A program made the translations under genes and the position numbers. A stretch of DNA of 64,000 bases from Helicobacter hepaticus ATCC 51449 (lineage in GTDB: Bacteria; Campylobacterota; Campylobacteria; Campylobacterales; Helicobacteraceae): positions 248,001 through 312,000 of the forward strand of contig NC_004917.1 of NCBI RefSeq assembly GCF_000007905.1, written 5' to 3'. The notes beneath the pieces are model-generated. The model was not told the DNA's origin. It searched no databases and was given only the letters and a program-made list of their open reading frames with translations. Positions 26,407 through 32,974 of the stretch are shown here, one piece after another. Every line of letters starts with the position of its first letter. Position 1 is the first letter of the stretch.

Positions 26407-26930
26407 GTATCATTCAGCTTACAGACATACTTAAATATGACAATGAAGCACAACTCTCTCAAGCTCTTTGTGCTTTTTCTTGCTCAAAAAATAAAGAGTT
26501 AGAAACTTTTATTAGAGAAAAAGCTATCCAACTTGAAAAACAACACCACACACGCACATATCTTATTTTGAAAGGGAATACTATCCAAGCATTCTTTGCT
26601 TTAGCAGTCAATCTCCTAGAGACAAGCACCTTGAGTAAAACGCTTATTAAAAAACTAAGTAGCAACCATAATGCTAACACGCAATATATCCCCTGCTTTA
26701 TCATAGGGCAACTTGGCAAAAGTGATGATTCGGTTATTAAGGGAGATGAAATAATGGAGATTGCTTTATCAATATTGCTAGAGATTCATAATTACTTAGG
26801 CACAAGATTTGTTCTTTTAGATGCTGTGAATGTGCTAAAGGTAATAGAGTTTTATGAACGCCATAAGTTCGTTAGGCTTCCTGCAAGTAATGATGATAAA
26901 CAAATAAAGATGATTAGGTATTTTGCATAA
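26388..26930 (+). CDS. GNAT-family acetyltransferase, toxin-like
   Basis: 180 residues. A GNAT core is visible: Ile-Gly-Gln-Leu-Gly-Lys-Ser-Asp, the alpha3 segment near 125-140, and Arg-Phe-Val-Leu-Leu-Asp-Ala-Val followed by Phe-Tyr-Glu-Arg-His-Lys-Phe, the end of the acetyl-CoA fold. This resembles TacT/AtaT-type toxins, which acetylate aminoacyl-tRNA. The small overlapping upstream gene supports a toxin-antitoxin pair. The classic Gln/Arg-x-x-Gly-x-Gly/Ala motif is not obvious, so activity is uncertain. Confidence 0.65.
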   Translation: MGSTELSIIQLTDILKYDNEAQLSQALCAFSCSKNKELETFIREKAIQLEKQHHTRTYLILKGNTIQAFFALAVNLLETSTLSKTLIKKLSSNHNANTQYIPCFIIGQLGKSDDSVIKGDEIMEIALSILLEIHNYLGTRFVLLDAVNVLKVIEFYERHKFVRLPASNDDKQIKMIRYFA

Positions 26931-26984
26931 TTATGTTTATGTGAGTGATTGCGCTAAAAAACTTTCTCTTATCTAGGCTTTCTT

Positions 26985-27353
26985 TTGGCATTATTATCCA
27001 TACCATTTAGAAAAGAAAAATTACAAAATCGTATAATGAACCTCAAAAAGTTAAAATTTAAAAAGTATGATACAAGCAATAGGGAATACTTTTATAATGC
27101 GGGTAAGAAAGTGCGCTTTAGCAATATTGATAAGGTTGATATTGTTTTAAGTCTTTTGCATAACCTTAGAAATCGTTGCTATCATTGGGAAAATATTAAA
27201 AAATGGCATTATGAAAATAATGCTCGTTTTCCAAGGCTCACTACAAAAATAAAAGACACACTCATAGGCATATCCCCAACGCAAACAGAGATATTTCTCA
27301 AAGATATATTAGAAAGTTTCAATACAAAATTAACAAAATATTGCGAGATTTAA
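26985..27353 (+). pseudogene. Abi_2-family abortive infection protein fragment
   Basis: 122 residues. Leu-Leu-His-Asn-Leu-Arg-Asn-Arg-Cys-Tyr-His matches the Abi_2/AbiF Arg-Asn-x-Cys-x-His (HEPN-like RNase) motif near the C-terminus. Full proteins have about 300 residues, so the N-terminal two thirds is missing. The sequence just upstream in another frame (Leu-Ser-Phe-Gly-Ile-Ile-Ile-His) may be another scrap of it. It is likely a non-functional remnant of a phage-defence gene. Confidence 0.5.
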
Positions 27354-27370
27354 AGATACAAATAGTATTT

Positions 27371-27421
27371 AGCGAAGTTTCAAGAAGAGGTGGGCAACTC
27401 GTATGCCCTTCGAATTTCGCT
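27371..27421 (+). other. Nested hairpin after the Abi fragment
   Basis: AGCGAA (27371-27376) pairs with TTCGCT (27416-27421) and encloses GGGCA / TGCCC (27392-27396 with 27404-27408). It could be a terminator or structured leader. Confidence 0.35.
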
Positions 27422-27942
27422 TATGATTATACTCCAAAAACTAAAAGAATATTTAAAGCTTTCAATGTTTTAGAGTTTAACTCTGCTATCAAAGGAATGG
27501 AGGGGTGTGTGGTGTAGAATCTAAATGTGATTGGTGCATTATGGTGTGATTGGTGCGCTAGTGTGTGCTTACAGCTCGTGTGCTAGTATCAAAGCGTGGT
27601 GTGATTAATTGGCGTGTAGAATCTAAATGCTAAAGTGTGGTGCGGGGAGATTTTGCCTTGGTAGCCTTGGTGGAGTTTCTCTTTTGGTAGCTTATACCTA
27701 GCCACGCAAATGTGGAGATTGCAATATCTCGCAATTTTGCTGCGATGTGGCATTAAGTGGCAGCGCGGAAGTGAAATTTTCTCTTTTGATAGGAAATACT
27801 TAATGTTTTGCCAAGCATACATTTTGCAAAGCAATAATTTCCCTTAAAAGAATATTGAAAGGAATTAAAAGGAAATTTAATAAAATTATTTATATAATTT
27901 TTGTATAAGGGTAATGTATATTTTTACAAGAAGGAGATGGAG
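27422..27942. other. Gene-free stretch with short direct repeats
   Basis: No gene that I can support in about 500 bases. It is unusually rich in GTG and TGG words. TGTGATTGGTGC occurs at 27526-27537 and 27545-27556, and GTGTAGAATCTAAATG at 27512-27527 and 27614-27629. A frame on the minus strand at 27589-27834 has no ribosome site and looks spurious. Confidence 0.4.
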
Positions 27943-28164
27943 ATGATGGATACAAAAAGAGCTAAAAAATTGCTAGATGAAGTTTTAATGAAAAACAAAC
28001 AAAAACAGCAAGTATGTCTCACGCAAACAAAAGAATCTACCTCTCATAATGGCATCAAAAGCAAAAATGCGGATTTCATAGATTCACTCAATGACTCCAA
28101 AATAATGGAGCAAGTGGTTAAGGAAATGGCAAAAGATGTAAATAATCTTGTAAGGAGTGCGTGA
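27943..28164 (+). CDS. Small charged protein, first of a three-gene overlap set
   Basis: 73 residues from the ATG at 27943, placed 6 bases after AAGGAG; the earlier ATG at 27937 touches that signal. The product is Lys-rich and hydrophilic, without membrane segments or cysteine pairs apart from one Cys. It overlaps the next gene at GTGATGA. It resembles an antitoxin or nucleic-acid-binding small protein in composition only. Confidence 0.55.
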   Translation: MMDTKRAKKLLDEVLMKNKQKQQVCLTQTKESTSHNGIKSKNADFIDSLNDSKIMEQVVKEMAKDVNNLVRSA

Positions 28165-28349
28165 TGAAAACAAAACAAAAGATACTCACAAGGGCTAGTT
28201 TTGGAAAGATAGGATATATTAATGTTCCCTCTTTAAACACAGGAAGCGTGTCTAAAAGTGTTTATGGCAAAAATAATTCAAAATCCTTGCAAGTTGCACT
28301 TAAAAAAGCAAATAAAGCATTGGATAATCTTTATGAGAAATATCAATGA
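28164..28349 (+). CDS. Small basic protein, second of the set
   Basis: 61 residues, strongly basic (Lys, Ser, Asn, Tyr), beginning at ATG 28164 in overlap with the stop of the upstream gene and ending inside the next gene. No family recognised. Confidence 0.5.
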   Translation: MKTKQKILTRASFGKIGYINVPSLNTGSVSKSVYGKNNSKSLQVALKKANKALDNLYEKYQ

Positions 28350-29097
28350 ATACCTTACGCATTTTTTAAATATTTATCTTTCATATCTTGAAGTTGAATT
28401 ATATTCCTCTATGTTTGAAGATTCTATTGTGGGGAGAAATATTGATGCGCTTGTTGTTTTTCAAGATACCTTTTGCCTTTTGCTAACCAAGAATCTAAAG
28501 GATAATGAGATACAAGAATTATTAGAAAACTCGCAAGATGTTGCTAATGCGTATATTAATGAAGCTTACGACAATCAAATAAAAACTCTAAAACCGCTTA
28601 ATTCAAAAGACTTTAGCATACTTCTAGGTGATAAGGAATTTATAGACTTGATTAAAGAGTATCAAGTTGCTTATAAGGATTTTTTGCAATATCTCCCTCG
28701 TTTAGGATTATCAAATGAGGTCTTAAAGCAATTTCATATAAATAAAGAGGGCAATATTCTTGTTCAATCTATTTTAGAGTTTAATAACGCCTTAGCCCAT
28801 ATAAGCAATACATTTTATTCAAATGATGAAGTTAAGGATAAAAGTGGCAATATCAAAAAAGCCAAAAATCATATCTACCGCGCAATTTTGGATAACTACA
28901 AAATGTTACTACGCTTTATGATACCTGCAATAAGGGAAACAATGACAGAGAATTTATGGCAAAATTATCGCAAAATAAGGATTGATGAATTTTTGTTTTT
29001 AGGGCGCAATATTACAGATAAAACAAAAAACAATGAAACAATGACTAAGAGATACAAAGAGTTCTTTAATGTATGTTTGAGCATACAAAACCACTAG
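28333..29097 (+). CDS. Helical hypothetical protein, third of the set
   Basis: 254 residues from ATG 28333, 17 bases inside the upstream gene. All-helical composition. A segment Phe-Asn-Asn-Ala-Leu-Ala-His followed about 30 residues later by Ala-Lys-Asn-His-Ile-Tyr-Arg-Ala resembles a widespread family with RNALDH...AxxHxxRA helices, HEPN-like in appearance. A defence or RNA-related role is possible but not shown. The tight overlaps indicate that the three genes act together. Confidence 0.55.
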   Translation: MRNINEYLTHFLNIYLSYLEVELYSSMFEDSIVGRNIDALVVFQDTFCLLLTKNLKDNEIQELLENSQDVANAYINEAYDNQIKTLKPLNSKDFSILLGDKEFIDLIKEYQVAYKDFLQYLPRLGLSNEVLKQFHINKEGNILVQSILEFNNALAHISNTFYSNDEVKDKSGNIKKAKNHIYRAILDNYKMLLRFMIPAIRETMTENLWQNYRKIRIDEFLFLGRNITDKTKNNETMTKRYKEFFNVCLSIQNH

Positions 29098-29223
29098 ATT
29101 CTAGCTTTTTAAAATCCTCTCAAATATGCTTATTTTCCCCAAATCTAGTAGATTCTGTATTCTCTCTATAAAAAACTTCATAAAAGCCTTTTATAAAAAG
29201 AATTATTTTTTAAGAAAAAAGAA

Positions 29224-29263
29224 CTCAATATTCCTTCAAAAAGGATTCCAAAGAAATATTGAG
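29224..29263 (-). terminator. Hairpin after the 161-residue gene
   Basis: CTCAATATT (29224-29232) pairs with AATATTGAG (29255-29263). It lies just after the minus-strand stop at 29272 and before a T-rich stretch in that direction. Confidence 0.5.
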
Positions 29264-29271
29264 AACAAAAA

Positions 29272-29757
29272 CTATTGATTGTATTCTTTAAGCCGTGATT
29301 CGTGTATTTTGCTATTGTCAATAAAGGTTTCAAAGGTAACTTTTCCTTCTTTCCTTAATTCAACTACCCAATCTTTTAATTGATATTGGTCCAAATACAT
29401 AAACACATACTTAATGGGAAGTTCATCTTGTTCATATAAAAAGCCACCAAATGAAAATAAGGGGGCATTTGTTAAACCAAAATGATTGGGATATAACTTA
29501 TCATTATCTCCACAATACTCCATACTTCCCGAACCACCTAAGACATCATCTCTAAAATCTCCAAATCTCATCTCAAAATCGATTTCATTTTCAATGAGTT
29601 GTTTTTTTGTGATGTCTGTTGGGTGTTCTTGTTGAAAAAACTCTTTAAGGCTTCCTCGATAATGGAGAGTCATACCCTTTTTATCAAAGGTTATGAAATC
29701 TTTTCCATAATATCGATTCAAATCCTCAATCACCGCTTTTGTTACTGAATCTTGCAT
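29272..29757 (-). CDS. Hypothetical mobile-element protein
   Basis: 161 residues, start behind AAGGAGA. It is acidic, rich in Phe, Tyr and Asp, with a Gly-Gly-Ser-Gly-Ser turn in the middle and no membrane segment. It is separated from the upstream 211-residue gene by 10 bases and is probably in one operon with it. No family recognised. Confidence 0.6.
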   Translation of the reverse strand: MQDSVTKAVIEDLNRYYGKDFITFDKKGMTLHYRGSLKEFFQQEHPTDITKKQLIENEIDFEMRFGDFRDDVLGGSGSMEYCGDNDKLYPNHFGLTNAPLFSFGGFLYEQDELPIKYVFMYLDQYQLKDWVVELRKEGKVTFETFIDNSKIHESRLKEYNQ

Positions 29758-29767
29758 AAGGTCTCCT

Positions 29768-30403
29768 TTATGCGATTTCTCTATTTTGGCTCAATTCTTT
29801 TTCAAGAAAATCGCACAAATCAGAATATCCACTTACAAAATGGCTATCGATAAAGTCTTTCATATCAGGTGAGCTGAATATTCGGACATTGTATTGCGCT
29901 CCATTGATATAGTCGTCAAATTCTTTCAATACGCTATCTAAAAGTTTCTCAGCTCTCTCAAGAGTCTTTTTACTTAGTCTTTTTACTTGAAAAATCTCAC
30001 GCACTTGTCTCTTGTCAAGATACAGATACCCAAAGGGGTAACTGTCCCAAGAACAAACAGAACCTCGTGATAGACTAAGTCCGCCGTGGTCATAACAATA
30101 TACCTTGATATAGATATAGTCATTTCTTGCAAGAAAATCCTCTATCTCATCGCAATCTGCAAAATCATCAGGCACCCAAAAAGTTTCACCCTCTTTGTTG
30201 TCAATGCTTTTGTAGATGTCATCGGTAAAATGCCTTCGCGAAGTGCTTAAGAATCCTACACCAAGTCCCTCTAATGGGTCACTCCCACATACATCGTGTT
30301 CGACTAGAAACCATCTGCCGTCCTCAACTTGCGTCATAATTCCATCAACTTGTTGTAGTGCCTCTAAAGCTTTTTCGTTTGTTACATTTACTCTTTGTAG
30401 CAT
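29768..30403 (-). CDS. Hypothetical protein of an ICE/phage-associated family
   Basis: 211 residues, start behind AAAAGGAG. The segment Tyr-Asp-His-Gly-Gly-Leu-Ser-Leu-Ser-Arg-Gly, then Trp-Asp-Ser-Tyr-Pro-Phe-Gly-Tyr-Leu-Tyr, resembles a family found on conjugative elements and phages (His-Gly-Gly/Ser-Gly, Trp-Asp-Ser, Gly-x-Ile/Leu-Tyr landmarks). Function unknown. It is the first gene of a likely two-gene operon. Confidence 0.65.
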   Translation of the reverse strand: MLQRVNVTNEKALEALQQVDGIMTQVEDGRWFLVEHDVCGSDPLEGLGVGFLSTSRRHFTDDIYKSIDNKEGETFWVPDDFADCDEIEDFLARNDYIYIKVYCYDHGGLSLSRGSVCSWDSYPFGYLYLDKRQVREIFQVKRLSKKTLERAEKLLDSVLKEFDDYINGAQYNVRIFSSPDMKDFIDSHFVSGYSDLCDFLEKELSQNREIA

Positions 30404-30494
30404 AATATGCTCCTTTTACCCATACTACTTAGCTCTTGGGATTTTAAAATTTAAGCTAAATATGAAGTTAAAAAACTCCATTGAAGGAACATTT

Positions 30495-30532
30495 ATCCCT
30501 AGAGGGAATAAAAGAATGTTCCCTCTAGGAAT
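30495..30532 (-). terminator. Nested double-palindrome hairpin after the 104-residue gene
   Basis: ATCCCTAGAGGGAAT (30495-30509) and TTCCCTCTAGGAAT (30519-30532) are each palindromic and also complementary to one another, giving one long stem with an AT-rich loop. It lies 16 bases after the minus-strand stop at 30548. Confidence 0.6.
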
Positions 30533-30547
30533 TTTTGTAGATTCTGT

Positions 30548-30862
30548 TTAGTAGGTAAAATCAAACAATGTTGGCTGATTAGAATAATCCTCAGCTTGGG
30601 TAGCTTCAGGATAATATCCAATACTTCCGTCCTCTTTTAGCTCTATATTGCTGTTAATATCAACAATAAAGTGTCTAAAATAAACGAGTGCTTCATCGTA
30701 AGTTTCAAAAGATAGCGTATAGTCCTCTTGTCCTTCCTCGATTTCTGTCACAAGGTATAAACCTGAAACTTTGTCTTGGTGGATTTTAACGAGTGAGCCA
30801 TACTCTGTTGCTCTTATCATTTCCTCTGCATAAGCTTCCTCAAAAAGTGATAACTGAATCAT
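30548..30862 (-). CDS. Small acidic hypothetical protein
   Basis: 104 residues, start behind AGGTTTTAT with AGAAAGG slightly further upstream. It is acidic and rich in Glu, Tyr and Asp. Val-Lys-Ile-His-Gln-Asp, then Leu-Tyr-Leu-Val-Thr-Glu, suggests a small beta-rich protein. No family recognised. It stands as its own unit, bounded by hairpins on both sides. Confidence 0.55.
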   Translation of the reverse strand: MIQLSLFEEAYAEEMIRATEYGSLVKIHQDKVSGLYLVTEIEEGQEDYTLSFETYDEALVYFRHFIVDINSNIELKEDGSIGYYPEATQAEDYSNQPTLFDFTY

Positions 30863-31090
30863 AATAAAACCTTTCTCCCTAATTTTTATGGGAACTCATA
30901 GCAAAAGCTATGGAACAACGCTGCTTGGATATTTGTCCCACAAGGAACAAAGATGATATTCCTCGCAGAACAAAAAACTGACACTGAAGTAAAAAGTATT
31001 TACTCCATCAAGCACTTTTTGTGAATTTGTCCTAGAGGACAAAAATAAAAAAGTCCTCTGTGGAACAAATAAAAACACTATCTAGGATAG
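30863..31090. repeat. Intergenic palindrome cluster
   Basis: No gene. It contains CATAGC / GCTATG (30897-30912), TTTGTCCCACAAGGAACAAA (30932-30951), and the long double palindrome at 31026-31070: TTTGTCCTAGAGGACAAA followed by GTCCTCTGTGGAACAAAT. All share a TCC...GGA core. Confidence 0.55.
31026..31070 (-). terminator. Nested double-palindrome hairpin after the 65-residue gene
   Basis: TTTGTCCTAGAGGACAAA (31026-31043) has an 8-base perfect stem of its own and also pairs with GTCCTCTGTGGAACAAAT (31053-31070) to form a longer stem. It lies 20 bases after the minus-strand stop at 31091. Confidence 0.6.
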
Positions 31091-31288
31091 TTATTTTTTG
31101 GGTGGTTTGCTAAAGCCACTTATGATTTCCTCAAGCCAAATTAATGGTTGATTTATCACAAAGCTTAAGAATCTAATAAAGCCTATCTTGCCTTTAAAAT
31201 TGTGTAGGACATACTTTATGCTAAAAGCACTTAGTATGAGAGCCAAACACAGATAAATCAAAGCACAATAGCCAATAAAACAAATCAT
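31091..31288 (-). CDS. Small membrane protein
   Basis: 65 residues with a hydrophobic N-terminal helix (about 3-25) and a second weaker one near 40-55. It ends Lys-Pro-Pro-Lys-Lys. Its start overlaps the stop of the upstream BECR-like gene by ATGA, so the two are coupled. It could be an immunity or lysis-type protein; no family recognised. Confidence 0.55.
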   Translation of the reverse strand: MICFIGYCALIYLCLALILSAFSIKYVLHNFKGKIGFIRFLSFVINQPLIWLEEIISGFSKPPKK

Positions 31289-31725
31289 AGAATACCTCTT
31301 GAAACAAGCTCTTGGTATTCATCATCACTTATCAAATTTTCCTCTCCACTTCTATAAGCAGTAACAAGAGCCGCTCCACTCACACCGCGTTTTTCTAAAA
31401 CTACTACAATGTTTGTAGCAGTATCAAAAAACTTTTGTGATTGTGTAATGTGCATACCTCCACGCTCAATTACTTGAGTGTTTCTAATAGCACGAGCGAT
31501 TGCTCCTGAAAGCTCCTCACTTTGATTTGCTTCAAAGCGTTGTTGAACTCTTTGAATAAAGTGAGATGAAGTTGAGATTCCTCTTTGAACTTGCCCAAAG
31601 AATAGAGCAAAAAGTGATGTTTCTGATTTTTTTGTTTTCTTGGATTCTTTTTTTGCTAAGGTTCTAGCAATTTTGGTAGCTACACAAGAAATTAAATCTT
31701 GCGTATTGATGTGTGTGTAGGTCAT
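31285..31725 (-). CDS. Possible BECR-fold nuclease-like protein
   Basis: 146 residues, start behind AGGAGATTTCAA. After a basic Lys-rich region, Ser-His55-Phe-x-x-Arg59-Val-x-x-Arg63-Phe is followed by Ala-Ile-x-x-Ala-Ile, a beta strand (Thr-Asn-Ile-Val-Val-Val-Leu-Glu) and Leu-Val-Thr-Ala-Tyr124-Arg. This His/Arg then Thr-x-Tyr layout is seen in RelE/EndoU/colicin D-like (BECR) nucleases of phages and mobile elements. It overlaps a small membrane protein downstream. The assignment is by pattern only; a plain hypothetical protein is the fallback. Confidence 0.5.
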   Translation of the reverse strand: MTYTHINTQDLISCVATKIARTLAKKESKKTKKSETSLFALFFGQVQRGISTSSHFIQRVQQRFEANQSEELSGAIARAIRNTQVIERGGMHITQSQKFFDTATNIVVVLEKRGVSGAALVTAYRSGEENLISDDEYQELVSRGIL

Positions 31726-31769
31726 TTGAAATCTCCTAATGTAAATAAATCACACAAGGAAAATTTCAC

Positions 31770-31804
31770 TTCCACAAGGGAAAATAAAAAATTCCCTTAT
31801 GGAA
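31770..31804 (-). terminator. Nested double-palindrome hairpin after the 42-residue gene
   Basis: TTCCACAAGGGAA (31770-31782) pairs with TTCCCTTATGGAA (31792-31804) with one mismatch; each arm is also imperfectly palindromic. It lies about 40 bases after the stop of the small basic gene at 31845. Confidence 0.6.
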
Positions 31805-31844
31805 ACAATGAGCTATTAAAAATTAATAGCAAGCCTTAAGACTA

Positions 31845-31973
31845 TTACACATAGCGAACTTTGTGCTTTTGTTTTCTGCTATATTTTGTTTTATCACGGA
31901 CAATTCTTGTTTGTAAAGAAATTTCCCTTCTAAAATTTGCTTGTATAGCAGTGTCTCGCTTGATGATTTTCAT
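31845..31973 (-). CDS. Very small, very basic protein
   Basis: 42 residues from ATG 31973, preceded by AAAGGA. About a third of the residues are Lys or Arg, ending Lys-Gln-Lys-His-Lys-Val-Arg-Tyr-Val, suggesting nucleic acid binding. It sits as a separate unit between two double-palindrome hairpins, like its larger neighbours, which supports it being a real gene. No family recognised. Confidence 0.5.
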   Translation of the reverse strand: MKIIKRDTAIQANFRREISLQTRIVRDKTKYSRKQKHKVRYV

Positions 31974-32031
31974 ACAAAATCCTTTGAAAGTAATTTAAAG
32001 AGTAAAATACTCCAAAAGAGATTTATAGCAG

Positions 32032-32072
32032 TATCCCAAAAGGGATAAGCAAATAGAATCCCTGTTGGAATA
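32032..32072 (-). terminator. Nested double-palindrome hairpin after the coiled-coil gene
   Basis: TATCCCAAAAGGGATA (32032-32047) is a perfect 6-base-stem hairpin and also pairs with ATCCCTGTTGGAATA (32058-32072). It lies about 80 bases after the minus-strand stop at 32153. Confidence 0.55.
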
Positions 32073-32152
32073 TTCAAAAAAGTTAAGGAATAAAAATATG
32101 GGAAAGAAGCAGAGGAAAAAGTCAAAAAGACTTAATCCTCAAGGAGTAGAAG

Positions 32153-32551
32153 CTATTTGAAAATATTTGTAATAAAGTCAAACACTTTTGGTTGCAACAA
32201 GAACATCAAAACGATGATACCTATTGCATAGTATCGAACTTCTCTACGGAGTATTTCAAACTTGCCTTCTAATTTTGTTATGTCTTGCCTAACATCAGCT
32301 ATTTCTTGCTTTAGCTCTAGTCTCAAGATTTGGATAGCGTTATCTAAATCCTCTTTTGTGGCAAAGATAGAGTGCATTTTGCTAATGATTGTAGCAATGA
32401 GATATTCTTGTTTTTCCTCGAATATCTTTTTAAAATGCTCCTCATCTATTGCCTTACATTCAAGATTAACTATTGCTTGAGAAGCTTCAGGGCTAAAATG
32501 CTTTTGAAGCTCTTTTTGCCAATGCTCTGCAATGATATAATCAATCTGCAT
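32153..32551 (-). CDS. Coiled-coil protein with C-terminal membrane anchor
   Basis: 132 residues from ATG 32551 behind AAAGGAGA; an upstream ATG at 32590 has no ribosome site. The middle (about 65-110) is a heptad-rich coiled coil (Leu-Glu-Leu-Lys-Gln-Glu-Ile-Ala-Asp-Val), followed by a single membrane helix near residues 111-127 and a short tail. This is the layout of DUF1640/CCDC90-like small anchored coiled-coil proteins. Role unknown. Confidence 0.65.
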   Translation of the reverse strand: MQIDYIIAEHWQKELQKHFSPEASQAIVNLECKAIDEEHFKKIFEEKQEYLIATIISKMHSIFATKEDLDNAIQILRLELKQEIADVRQDITKLEGKFEILRREVRYYAIGIIVLMFLLQPKVFDFITNIFK

Positions 32552-32623
32552 TCTTTCTCCTTTTTTGGAGCGTTTGTGACATTCTACCATATTTAAATCC
32601 TTTTTTTCAAATCCAACAAAATT

Positions 32624-32926
32624 TTACTGCACCCACGGCTGCATTACTAGCCAATATCTCTGCTTTGTTCCATTTACACTTTTTTCAAAGGGATAAATAG
32701 AACATCGCTCCTCACGCAAAAATGCTAAAGTGGATTTTATTTGTTCCTCCTTAGATTCTTTTGTGAATGGGTTGAGATAATAATAGTGTTGTAAGAGCAT
32801 TTCATCGCTTAATTCCTCACAAGATTGAGCAATATCCACATTTATGGGACTTTTAATATGTTTAAAAATCTCAGTCAATGCTTCAGTGCTAAAACTATTA
32901 AGTGGAGAAATTGGTTTGAATCTCAC
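32624..32926 (-). CDS. Hypothetical protein
   Basis: 100 residues, soluble, slightly acidic, ending Arg-Tyr-Trp-Leu-Val-Met-Gln-Pro-Trp-Val-Gln. It lies 48 bases after the M23 effector on the same strand. A cognate accessory or immunity role for that effector is possible from position, but there is no signal peptide, which argues against periplasmic immunity. No family recognised. Confidence 0.5.
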   Translation of the reverse strand: MRFKPISPLNSFSTEALTEIFKHIKSPINVDIAQSCEELSDEMLLQHYYYLNPFTKESKEEQIKSTLAFLREERCSIYPFEKSVNGTKQRYWLVMQPWVQ

Positions 32927-32974
32927 TATATTTAGAATCTGCAGTTTCTGTTTTGTTAGAAAAGCTACCTCTAA

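Noticed and set aside
27589-27834. An 81-codon minus-strand frame in the gene-free stretch
   Set aside because: No ribosome site, odd composition and repeated words in the DNA suggest a chance frame.
32098-32160. A 20-codon plus-strand frame rich in Lys and Arg
   Set aside because: It overlaps the end of the convergent coiled-coil gene, and its weak AAGGAA and tiny size are not enough to support a gene.
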